A stretch of DNA of 64,000 bases, taken from Chitinophaga sp. GbtcB8 (GTDB lineage: Bacteria > Bacteroidota > Bacteroidia > Chitinophagales > Chitinophagaceae). Made by a program: the position numbers and the translations under genes. The notes below the pieces were generated by a model, which was not told the origin of the DNA, made no database searches, and worked only from the letters and a program-made list of their open reading frames with translations. The stretch covers positions 1-64,000 of the forward strand of contig NZ_JAGXJN010000021.1 in the NCBI RefSeq assembly GCF_019091455.1, written 5' to 3'. Below, one piece after another: positions 9,254 through 17,249 of the stretch (position 1 is its first letter; every line of letters starts with the position of its first letter).

Positions 9254-9532
9254 TTACTGAGGAATTACGAACAGCTGATTGCTGCAGGTTGATTGGGTTG
9301 GGCTTTGCACTGTGCGATTCTGGAAAATTGCACGATGTGTAGAGCCTGATGTTACATATGTACAAGGTGTAACGTCTGCGAGCTTGCAGTTAGCATTTTG
9401 CGTAACTTGTACACACAATGAACCTTTCTGATAGTAGTAAGGGGTGATCATGGTGGTCGCTTTTGTTGCAGCTATTCCTACAAATGCGAGCGCAACGGTA
9501 GATAAACCTAAAAACAGCTTTGAACGTTTCAT
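9254..9532 (-). CDS. Small exported four-cysteine protein (DUF6520-like)
   Basis: A 92-residue protein with a clear Sec signal peptide (KR near the start, hydrophobic 6-20, cleavage likely after ATKA or close by). The mature part of about 65 residues has four cysteines at 40, 49, 57 and 83 and is rich in Ser, Thr, Gln and Asn. It resembles the small secreted DUF6520-type proteins of Bacteroidota, though that assignment is from memory. It is the last gene of the minus-strand operon, 284 bases after the MauE-like gene, and may also have its own promoter in that gap. The neighbours suggest it is the substrate of the system: MauE plus a CxxC lipoprotein for disulfides, and a LanKC-like enzyme for possible Ser/Thr/Cys modification. 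That is inference. Confidence 0.75.
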   Translation of the reverse strand: MKRSKLFLGLSTVALAFVGIAATKATTMITPYYYQKGSLCVQVTQNANCKLADVTPCTYVTSGSTHRAIFQNRTVQSPTQSTCSNQLFVIPQ

Positions 9533-9816
9533 AAAAATCTGATTTTTTAGTAATAAATATGCCTACTCTTTTAGAAGGTTTTCGGCTTCCCCTATTGAAC
9601 ACCGTAATCTCGTTTAAGAAACTACAGCTTAGGTATTGTGCACAATAAGCTCAATCTAATTTGATTAATTGATCATGGCAATCATGGAGCAAAAAAACAC
9701 GTAAGCTAACTGATACCCTGTCAACATAATATTGTGATTTTAATGCCATAAATAATACTGAAATATTTGACCAACTTACATCTGATATTCCTAAGCATCT
9801 AAATTCTTTCGCAATC
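9533..9816. other. AT-rich spacer before the four-cysteine peptide gene
   Basis: A 284-base non-coding gap within an otherwise tight operon. It is long enough for a promoter or a 5' leader driving the peptide gene separately, which is common for genes of an abundant small product. I found no convincing TTTG / TAnnTTTG pair on the minus strand. No credible reading frame is present. Confidence 0.4.
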
Positions 9817-10251
9817 TTATACCGATAGTCTTGTTTGTTCCATCTTACTTCGGTTATTTAGCAAAACTCCTGTTAAAGCAACTATCGTATACCCTATATT
9901 GAAAACAAGATGTTGCTTCCAGGACATTTTCTCGATAACTCCACCACAATTGCAAGGTGGATGATCCATTACAGTCAATATTATAATAACATAAACACTA
10001 AATACAATCATTAAAACCAATGAACTTACTAAAGCCAAGCTGCGAGTTTTAGGGATGAATAACAAGATAGCTACAGTCAATTCGACTGCAGGTACACCAA
10101 TCGAAATAAGGTTCGAGATGTGTTCAAAGGCGGGAATTGTTTTCAACCTTGACCCAAATTCTTCCCAGTCAATTATTTTACTAAGGCCGGTATAGAAGAA
10201 CAGTAAAGCAAGCAAAACAATGATTACATCAAGAATTATCTCCTTTTTCAT
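9817..10251 (-). CDS. MauE/DoxX-like redox membrane protein
   Basis: A 144-residue protein with four predicted membrane helices (about 6-22, 46-66, 70-96 and 115-131). A PPCNCGG motif with Cys100 and Cys102 lies in the loop before the last helix; this CxC arrangement is typical of MauE/DoxX-family proteins in Bacteroidota. MauE helps form disulfides in the cysteine-rich small subunit of methylamine dehydrogenase, with a thioredoxin-like partner. Here the thioredoxin-like lipoprotein gene and a four-cysteine exported peptide gene are in the same operon. It follows the LanKC-like gene by 17 bases. A role as the electron acceptor or donor for disulfide exchange in the inner membrane is inferred. 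Confidence 0.85.
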   Translation of the reverse strand: MKKEIILDVIIVLLALLFFYTGLSKIIDWEEFGSRLKTIPAFEHISNLISIGVPAVELTVAILLFIPKTRSLALVSSLVLMIVFSVYVIIILTVMDHPPCNCGGVIEKMSWKQHLVFNIGYTIVALTGVLLNNRSKMEQTRLSV

Positions 10252-10268
10252 CGTATTTAAATTTTATC

Positions 10269-12866
10269 TTATTTTGCGATCAATGTTTTATATTGATAGT
10301 AGTTTGAAAGAAAGTAAATCACACCGCTTGTACCATCAAATAAATCTGCAGTTACAACATCCGTATCATTCGTTATCCAGATGCCGTGATTTTCATCCCT
10401 GTGCCTGAAGGTGCTGTTTAATAGATAGAATATCCAATCAGCCTGCTTGTGAAAGGAGCTCTCCTCAAACACAGCAGCTGCTTTTAGATAAACCATACCA
10501 ATACTGGATAGGCCGGTACCAAGGCAGTAACTATTGATTACAGGGTATCTGGGCAGATGCGAGAGGCATTCAATGGCATAGTCCTTCCAAACCTTATCAT
10601 TGAAAGATTCGTAGGCCTTTATAAAGACCATTGCTACGCCGGGAATACCGTATTCCAGGGAGAAGTCTTTTAATGAACTGGTAGTCATCAACTGTATTTT
10701 TCCTGCCAGCCATTCTAACGCTTTGGTGATTGCCTTCTTGGCTGCCGCATCCTTATAAGTTTCACAATACTTCAAAAGCATATAAACAATTCCCAAAAAT
10801 CCGTCACTATCACTGAGGCCAGGCCATTCACCGTTAGTTGCTTGAGATTCTATTATAAACTGTATCCCTTTAAACAGCTCTCCTTCATGCTTTTTTTTTC
10901 GCATCCCTGAAAGATGCATAATAACGTAGCAATAGCCTGCAATGCCCGACCTCATGCCCAATGCTGTTGGAATGGCACTTAAAGATTCATCAATAACCTC
11001 CAGATACTCAGTATCTTCAGGGATAAGACCACATGTAATAGCCTTGTCAATAATTAGTGCCAAACTCGTATCATTTTCAAAAAATCCTGGCCCGCGCCTA
11101 GAATGTTTAAATGAATGAAGAAGCACTGTTAGGTTTCTTTTAAAAAGTGATTCCGTCTCCTCTGTTGAAAAACCAATCTCCTTTGCCAATGCGATTGTAT
11201 AAAGCACTCCCCCAATGCCGGTGTGGAAACCTCTATATATCGTTGTACCCTTAAGAACGTTAATATTTGATGCACCGATTTCTTTGGTTCTTGATATCCA
11301 AAATCCGTTGTCGTTTACAACCGGAGGAATTGTCAGTCCGGCTAAGGATTTAGTTAGCAATGCTTTTAGTTCTCGTACGCCGGCAGCGCCATTGATCTGC
11401 TGGTTAGCAGTCCTTTCCTTCCCGACACGTTCTCTATAATCGCGGAGCAAATTTTCCATTTCGTTAAGCGAAGGGCGCGATCCGGCATCCTCAGATAAAC
11501 AGCTGTAAATCAAATTTGCAATTTTATCATCAGAAAGCAGATTCAGGTAATTGGCATTCAATTCTCCAACCGGGGCCAGTGTAAACTTGACAGGTGACAA
11601 ACCGGTAAAAAACAGGATCATCAACGCACCCAGCCCATATATATCCTCCTTAACAGTTGGGCTTTTGCTCTCCCACTGCTCTGGAGAAATAAAACCGCTT
11701 GTTCCAAGTGCAAAGGGGGGATCTGGGTAGTTTTTGCTCAACGAATAAGTAAGCTCCAGGTCTATCAGATGTATCTTTCCATTTTTACTCACCATCAGAT
11801 TGGAAGGACTTAAATCTCTATGAATAAGCCCTAATCCATGATAAGCCTTGACAATACCGATTACTTCTAACAAGCATTCAATCAATTGCACTTTCTTAGT
11901 TTCGGCTAATTCGGCCCAAGCAGTGCCGTTATATATCCTTGCGATGTGTTGATCCAACGTTACTCCTTGTATAAATTCCATCACCAGATACAAATCCTGG
12001 TTTACCTCGAAGAAATCCAACACCTGCGGTACAGGCACCTTTCCCTTCAATATATCATAAATGGCAAACTGCCATCTCAGACGATCCTGAACATCACGCC
12101 CCATACTGTCAGCAAACATTTTCCTCTTACCTTGTTTTATAATACAAGCCTTTTCACTGAATATTCCTGATTTATACTTGGCATAGGCTAGGTAGCCTTT
12201 AGCGCGATTATTAATGATATTAACAATTTTATACTTTCCATTCAGCACAGAGGACTCTGCTGCTTTTAAACGAAGCTCAATGTTGTATGGCCAATGTACT
12301 CCGTCCATAATTTCAAATGGCGCCTTAACCGGGTCCGCAATTAGCTGCCCGTAGCGATCATAAATGCAGGCTACTGCACTACCCGCATCATTCGTTCCCG
12401 CTATCCCTGCAATAGCTCCATATCTGGTGTAGATACAGCCTGCCAAATGCGCACAGGTAGGGATATCTGGACCATCAAATTGCCTGGTAATTTCAATAAG
12501 CTCTTTCGCAAGATTATCTGCATGTTGGTCATCCCGGGGGTAGATCTCCATTACCTTGCCCAGCAGCTGTAAGCCAAGGTTACCTTCTAGCATGTATAAA
12601 GCCAGATCGCTATTTGCGACAATTTTAAACGGTACCTCTTCCTTTAAGAGTAAGGGGACTACTGTATTAATCAAATTAGCAATCTGAAATCTACCAACAG
12701 AGATATTCAGCATCCAACCCTGAACCGGCTGAAGCTCACCTACCAGCAAATAATACCCATCTTGCTTAATATCCAGTTTAAATTGTTCAAGAATTCTACT
12801 ATATTCTTCAAACTCATGGGTCGAGCGTGCGGTTGAAATATCTTCGGGTGCCGTATTGCTATGCAT
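10269..12866 (-). CDS. LanKC-like protein: lyase, Ser/Thr kinase and LanC-like domains
   Basis: An 865-residue soluble protein with the domain order of class III/IV lanthipeptide synthetases. Residues 35-190 resemble the N-terminal lyase domain (GYYLLVGE, VVPLLLKEEVPFKI, IYPRDDQHADNLA, YTRYGA). Residues 205-480 are a protein kinase with the ATP lysine at about 244, HRDLSPSN at 349-356, a metal-binding Asp369 in LIDLE instead of DFG, and GTSGFISPEQ. Residues 495-865 are a LanC-like alpha/alpha barrel with repeated GxxG helices (GIGGVLY, GIAGYCY, GIPGVAM, GTSGVIY). One possible zinc cysteine is kept (YCLGTG, 780-785) but the CHG motif is replaced by FDG near 843-845, as in zinc-free class III enzymes. 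Known family members phosphorylate and eliminate Ser/Thr and cyclise with Cys. The substrate here is not proven. Confidence 0.85.
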   Translation of the reverse strand: MHSNTAPEDISTARSTHEFEEYSRILEQFKLDIKQDGYYLLVGELQPVQGWMLNISVGRFQIANLINTVVPLLLKEEVPFKIVANSDLALYMLEGNLGLQLLGKVMEIYPRDDQHADNLAKELIEITRQFDGPDIPTCAHLAGCIYTRYGAIAGIAGTNDAGSAVACIYDRYGQLIADPVKAPFEIMDGVHWPYNIELRLKAAESSVLNGKYKIVNIINNRAKGYLAYAKYKSGIFSEKACIIKQGKRKMFADSMGRDVQDRLRWQFAIYDILKGKVPVPQVLDFFEVNQDLYLVMEFIQGVTLDQHIARIYNGTAWAELAETKKVQLIECLLEVIGIVKAYHGLGLIHRDLSPSNLMVSKNGKIHLIDLELTYSLSKNYPDPPFALGTSGFISPEQWESKSPTVKEDIYGLGALMILFFTGLSPVKFTLAPVGELNANYLNLLSDDKIANLIYSCLSEDAGSRPSLNEMENLLRDYRERVGKERTANQQINGAAGVRELKALLTKSLAGLTIPPVVNDNGFWISRTKEIGASNINVLKGTTIYRGFHTGIGGVLYTIALAKEIGFSTEETESLFKRNLTVLLHSFKHSRRGPGFFENDTSLALIIDKAITCGLIPEDTEYLEVIDESLSAIPTALGMRSGIAGYCYVIMHLSGMRKKKHEGELFKGIQFIIESQATNGEWPGLSDSDGFLGIVYMLLKYCETYKDAAAKKAITKALEWLAGKIQLMTTSSLKDFSLEYGIPGVAMVFIKAYESFNDKVWKDYAIECLSHLPRYPVINSYCLGTGLSSIGMVYLKAAAVFEESSFHKQADWIFYLLNSTFRHRDENHGIWITNDTDVVTADLFDGTSGVIYFLSNYYQYKTLIAK

Positions 12867-12887
12867 TATTTTAGTTTTTATTGTACG

Positions 12888-13367
12888 TCAAATTTTATCC
12901 AGGAGCCGTATAAAATCTCCAGCAGTTGCTTGTCCGGCAAAGGTGCCCACAAGCCGCTTGTGCCTGTTGTATACATTTGAGAAAGGAGGCGCTAGCACTT
13001 TATAATATCTTGGAAAAAAGGATTTATAATCCCGACCAAGGGTAATATTATTATACTTGTCAAGTTTGTAGTATTGTTTAAAGACCTTCATTCTATCGAA
13101 AGGGTCTGTAGTGATAAAGTAAAACTGCACTCGCTTCAGCGAGTCCATCTTCTTCAAAATATCTTCTGTCTCCTGCTGGCAATGCTCGCAGTCTGGACTA
13201 TAGTACACCAAGATTATAGGTTTACCCCCAGGTATATCTTTTGTATTCAACACAGTTGTGCTATCGATGAGTAGCAAGTCAAAAGAAGGTAACTTCGGTC
13301 CTCCACTCATACAGGATGCAAAGAGCAACAATATGCCAATAGAAAATAAGCAGTTCTTTTTCATCAT
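12888..13367 (-). CDS. Thioredoxin-like lipoprotein with CxxC
   Basis: A 159-residue redoxin-domain protein. The signal peptide ends in FASC with lipidation expected on Cys19, placing it on the periplasmic face of a membrane. The active site is CEHC at residues 60-63 in YYSPDCEHC, and a proline-containing LAPPFSNVYN stretch near 130 is the likely cis-Pro loop. Its ATG overlaps the stop of the preceding flavoprotein fusion gene (ATGA, four bases), so the two are translationally coupled. With the MauE-like protein two genes on it could shuttle electrons to or from the exported four-cysteine peptide, as MauD does with MauE; this is inference from context. Confidence 0.88.
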   Translation of the reverse strand: MMKKNCLFSIGILLLFASCMSGGPKLPSFDLLLIDSTTVLNTKDIPGGKPIILVYYSPDCEHCQQETEDILKKMDSLKRVQFYFITTDPFDRMKVFKQYYKLDKYNNITLGRDYKSFFPRYYKVLAPPFSNVYNRHKRLVGTFAGQATAGDFIRLLDKI

Positions 13368-16300
13368 ATAATTGTTTTGTCATGCCGGTTATTATCAACT
13401 TGGAGCACGTAGTTAAAAAGTACCACCCCTACGGAAAAAAATAATAGTATAGATAGTAATTGGTATCTGAGGACTACAGGAGCAGCCAAGACACTGAAAC
13501 CAAAATTGCAGAGCCACAATACACTAGTAATAGATACAATTCTCATCAACTTTTTTGTTGCTCTTTTAAATCCCCCGAACGATATAAAGCCTACAAATCC
13601 AAGGATGTACAGCCCATTGCATAAGGCAACAACCGATGGGTATGCATTTGCAACCTTGATAATCTTTGATGCGGATTTAACGCGCAGGCTTTTATAGCCA
13701 AACCAGGTCTTTGCAAGATCTCCAACGCTATCCGATTTCATATTGTATACATATAAGAATTCAGCTGGTGGAGCAAAAAAGGCAGATGAGTTTTGTAACA
13801 TATAGAGCTTTATAAACTCCACAGGGTGTTGCATAATCAGGTATTTTCCATATTCTCCATAGAATGGGGCCAAAGTTGCCCATTTTTTGAAATAGGCAGT
13901 TGATGTGTCCTTTCGGTACCGCATGTCCAGAAACTGCCTGAGCGGGGCATGTTCGTCCCACAGGTAATATATGCCGGGTACAGAATCCGGCCGTACTTTC
14001 AAACTGTTTAGTGAATCCCGGTGTTTCAAAACGATATTATGAAGCTGTTGATATTTAGTCGGTACCTCGTCCACTTGTAACGGGTCCATTCTGCTATACA
14101 TGATAAGTGCATTTGTGGCCAGCTGCCACCCTCCAAATCCTGAAAATTGCCTTGTGCCAGTAATTTGTTCGTATTTATTTCCATTATGCCATACAAAAAC
14201 ACCTATCAACAGCATTCCAAGTAGTATCCCTTTGGCTTTCACCATCCATTCTAACCTTGTAATCAATATGACCAATGCGCTTATCATCGGGAAATATAGA
14301 GCGTTGTACCTAATAGTTAGTAGCAAAACAAGTAGAATAGCCTGTACCCATAGGTGAACGGAACGGTAATCAAACGTAATCCAGATCAATTCTGCAATCC
14401 ACACCAGGGTTAGTGCATTAAACAGCGTGTCGGCTGCTACGTAGTTACTTATAAGGAGGAAGATTGGATTTATAGAAAAGAACACCAGTATAATCCATCT
14501 CACCACCTTATTCGGACGCAGAAAATAGAAAAGTGTATATACCAGATAAGTAATGGCGGTAAAGAGCATCACGTATTGGACCAAGGCCAGTGCGATATCT
14601 GACTGAAAGAAGGAGCTGAAGACCCGTAAGAATTTAGAATATCCGATGGGCCAAATGTTTATAGAGTAATTGGCGTAAGCGCCTTCCAGGTAGTAATAGG
14701 AGTCAGGCATGTAATTTACATAGGGGAACAGTGTTTTGAATACAATAAACTGTACTATCCAGCAAATTCCCATCAGCATCAAGGGTAGCAAATTTTTATT
14801 TAGTATATAATTTCTGAATGAGCCGCTCTCCGTGATACCTTCCAATACTTTGTCAGTGATTGGGGCTTCTACTTTCTCCTCATGATACTGCTGCTCAGTA
14901 TTGACCGCCCAGATATTGGCCTTATCGGTAACACCCGCAACTATGTTATCTACTCCAACCATTGACGTCAACATTGAATGGTCGGAATTATTATACTTAT
15001 GCATGCCATTACGTCCTACCAGGAACAGGTTTTCCAAACTATCCGTATATGCCCGGATTTCATTAAATCGTTCGTATGCACCAAAATATGCTGGATAAGT
15101 TTTCTCCATCCGCAGCACCGTAGCATCCATCACATTGGCTGGGTTGGCTAGTCCTATCTTTTCCAGTTCATGGATCGCAAGTACTTTTATATCCTGGTCA
15201 TCCATATTCCAAAATGTATCCGTGGCATTACAGAAGAATTCCATTCCAACCCAGACTGTTCCCAGGATATTGACCATATAAGGGCTCCAGTTGTTGAAAA
15301 TCTGCAGCCGCCCCACGGTTACTTCCTTCTCCTGGATATAAATCCAGGTATCCTTCAACTCCCGGGGCTGCCATTCACCGGTGGCCTTATCTTGGGAAGA
15401 AAGTTGCTTTAACAATATTCCGACGGTAATGAAATCCCTGTACTGCAAGCCGGCCGCAATTTCTTTCACATTTTCCGGAACAGCACCGTCTACGGCAGCG
15501 ATCAATTCTTTTACCGGCATGGTTGAAAAGAAGTAATCACCTTCCAGGTACAGGCTTTCGCCGGTGAGTGTATTCACCGCTGCAATAGCCGTTACCCGCG
15601 TAGAATCGGCGCTGTTATAGACATGCTCTACAACATGGTTCATGTGTATGATACCACCCATGCTTTCAACCTGCCTTGCGACTTCTTCCCACAGCTGACC
15701 AGGGCCATACTTTGGGTAAAGGAATTGCTCGATCAAGCTGGTTTCTGTAGCTTTCTGCGAGATGTCTCCTGTTGCGTTGCGCTTTGTGGCAGATTGAATA
15801 GCATGTTGGATGGCTTTGGCGATTGATACGCCTTTGATCCGTTGTGCCCCCCATTCAGCCGGAATATCTTGACAGGGCACTCCCCAGACCTTTTGCGTAT
15901 AATCCTTAAAAAAGAGCTTATAAAGAACTTGTCCAAAGCGGTTGATCATAAAATCTTCCAGGTTCTTTTCCGGCCGGCGCGGTGAGAGCTGCGCTTTCAG
16001 GTAAGAGAACATGATTGATATTGTTGTGGATAGACCAAGCTTGCGCAGTGTATCAATTGATAGCTGTATCGGATAAGTGAAAAATTTTCGTAGGAAATAA
16101 ATCCGGGAAAGTCGTGGTCTTACCAGCATAACCTTGTCAGGATCTGCGATAGCCGCTCCGTTGTTGGCCTCATTACTGAGATCAACTTTTCGACTTTTAT
16201 TTTGATAGGTGATATTGAATGCTTTTTTCTGACTTTCTTCCACCGGCATGATGTTCATCCACCAGTTCATTACACGATCTGACTTTGAAAAGAACCTGTG

Positions 16301-16468
16301 CCCGCCAATATCTATTCGGTTGCCTTTATAATTTACTGTCTTTGATATACCTCCGATATCTCCGGACTTCTCCAGGATCACCGGCTTGATGTCGGTGCGC
16401 TTAAGTAATTCATATGCGGCGGTAAGGCCGGCAGGGCCGGCGCCTATAATGATGGCTCTTTTTTCCAT
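13364..16468 (-). CDS. Fusion: UGM-like FAD oxidoreductase + polytopic GT-C-like membrane domain
   Basis: A 1034-residue protein with two unlike halves. Residues 1 to about 510 form a flavin-dependent oxidoreductase: dinucleotide-binding GAGPAG at 9-14, EKSGDIGGISKT, GGHRFFSK near 56, VWGVPCQDIP, and a C-terminal FLVGRNGMHKYNNSDHSM-type FAD motif. This is closest to UDP-galactopyranose mutase and protoporphyrinogen-oxidase-like enzymes. After a ~45-residue linker, residues 555-1030 carry about ten hydrophobic helices and a large loop, like GT-C or ArnT/PMT-type glycosyltransferase-related proteins; catalytic residues are not evident. It is the first gene of the operon, and its stop overlaps the next start. 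The reading frame is continuous across the junction. A sugar or lipid-linked sugar role is inferred. Confidence 0.8.
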   Translation of the reverse strand: MEKRAIIIGAGPAGLTAAYELLKRTDIKPVILEKSGDIGGISKTVNYKGNRIDIGGHRFFSKSDRVMNWWMNIMPVEESQKKAFNITYQNKSRKVDLSNEANNGAAIADPDKVMLVRPRLSRIYFLRKFFTYPIQLSIDTLRKLGLSTTISIMFSYLKAQLSPRRPEKNLEDFMINRFGQVLYKLFFKDYTQKVWGVPCQDIPAEWGAQRIKGVSIAKAIQHAIQSATKRNATGDISQKATETSLIEQFLYPKYGPGQLWEEVARQVESMGGIIHMNHVVEHVYNSADSTRVTAIAAVNTLTGESLYLEGDYFFSTMPVKELIAAVDGAVPENVKEIAAGLQYRDFITVGILLKQLSSQDKATGEWQPRELKDTWIYIQEKEVTVGRLQIFNNWSPYMVNILGTVWVGMEFFCNATDTFWNMDDQDIKVLAIHELEKIGLANPANVMDATVLRMEKTYPAYFGAYERFNEIRAYTDSLENLFLVGRNGMHKYNNSDHSMLTSMVGVDNIVAGVTDKANIWAVNTEQQYHEEKVEAPITDKVLEGITESGSFRNYILNKNLLPLMLMGICWIVQFIVFKTLFPYVNYMPDSYYYLEGAYANYSINIWPIGYSKFLRVFSSFFQSDIALALVQYVMLFTAITYLVYTLFYFLRPNKVVRWIILVFFSINPIFLLISNYVAADTLFNALTLVWIAELIWITFDYRSVHLWVQAILLVLLLTIRYNALYFPMISALVILITRLEWMVKAKGILLGMLLIGVFVWHNGNKYEQITGTRQFSGFGGWQLATNALIMYSRMDPLQVDEVPTKYQQLHNIVLKHRDSLNSLKVRPDSVPGIYYLWDEHAPLRQFLDMRYRKDTSTAYFKKWATLAPFYGEYGKYLIMQHPVEFIKLYMLQNSSAFFAPPAEFLYVYNMKSDSVGDLAKTWFGYKSLRVKSASKIIKVANAYPSVVALCNGLYILGFVGFISFGGFKRATKKLMRIVSITSVLWLCNFGFSVLAAPVVLRYQLLSILLFFSVGVVLFNYVLQVDNNRHDKTII

Positions 16469-16483
16469 AGTTTTTCCAATAAA

Positions 16484-16563
16484 CCACCCGGGCGCCTCCC
16501 TCGAGGATTACGAGAGAGGTAGCCTTGGTGGACGGCAAAAAATAGTTGACTGCGCTGTAGCGC
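16484..16563 (-). promoter_or_regulatory. Structured 5' leader of the LanKC-like operon
   Basis: Just upstream of the flavoprotein start (16468) the sequence can form a branched stem: CCACC (16484-16488) with GGTGG (16527-16531), and inside it GCGCCTCCCTCG with CGAGAGAGGTAGC, with a few bulges. A second small stem, GCGCT/AGCGC, is at 16552-16563. The stems are GC-rich within an AT-rich gap. On the minus strand this would be in the mRNA leader about 16 bases before the start codon. It could be a cis-acting RNA control element or an upstream terminator; there is no T-run directly after it. Confidence 0.35.
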
Positions 16564-16785
16564 CGTTGTATAGAGTGCTAAAAGCTTAAAGAGTAGCGTT
16601 ATCGTTTTTCATACAGGATCACTTACGTTAAAAATTGGCAAAATATCAGGGTAGTTCTGCCTTGAAAGGCAGTACATATATTTTCCTCAAAATAACTGTC
16701 AAATATCGCGGTTATAACCAATCGTTACATGGGCGATACCGACGGTAAGGTGAGGGAAGTCAACGTCTAATGAAAGATTTCCGGA
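16564..16785. other. Intergenic region upstream of the LanKC-like operon
   Basis: Together with the leader hairpins this makes a 317-base gap between the operon and the upstream small gene. The operon promoter should be here. I see A/T-rich tracts and several CAAA words on the plus strand (TTTG on the minus strand), but none with the right spacing to a TAnnTTTG element. No gene is visible. Confidence 0.35.
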
Positions 16786-17004
16786 TTATGGTGCATTATC
16801 TTCGTACATCTGGCAGATAGCCATGCTAAAGAGCGATGCTACCTTTTGTTTGAAATGTATTTCCGCCTGTTCAGGTGTACCCTGAAAGTTTTTCATCTCA
16901 TCAATAACGGTATACATTTCAGGAGTTATATGGCCAGCGTCCAGCAATACGGCGCCAGCCGGTAGTTCTGAGGATTCGGATTTGTGTCTTTTACTTTGAG
17001 TCAT
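16786..17004 (-). CDS. Small hypothetical protein
   Basis: A 72-residue soluble, acidic-to-neutral protein with no signal peptide, no cysteine pattern beyond one Cys near the end, and no motif I recognise. It begins with ATG at 17004 and stands alone on the minus strand, 317 bases upstream of the LanKC-like operon and 245 bases downstream of an AraC gene. It might be co-transcribed with the former, but the long gap argues against it. Confidence 0.5.
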   Translation of the reverse strand: MTQSKRHKSESSELPAGAVLLDAGHITPEMYTVIDEMKNFQGTPEQAEIHFKQKVASLFSMAICQMYEDNAP

Positions 17005-17249
17005 GGTTTGTCAAATTACAGGACCGGTAATAATTAGCTTCCGGCAGGTCAAATGGTTTCATGTGATGTGATGCAATACATCTCCGGGCTAATTGGATAT
17101 TTTGAGTATAAATCTAAATTGGCTTAGAATGGGATTACAGGGTTTCCTTTTGCTATCGATCACTTTTTCCTTGCTGTGTACATTACAAATATCGAGGGAT
17201 AATTTTTATGACTTCTTTCTTTTTGACTAATAAAATTCCGGCTGTTTGT

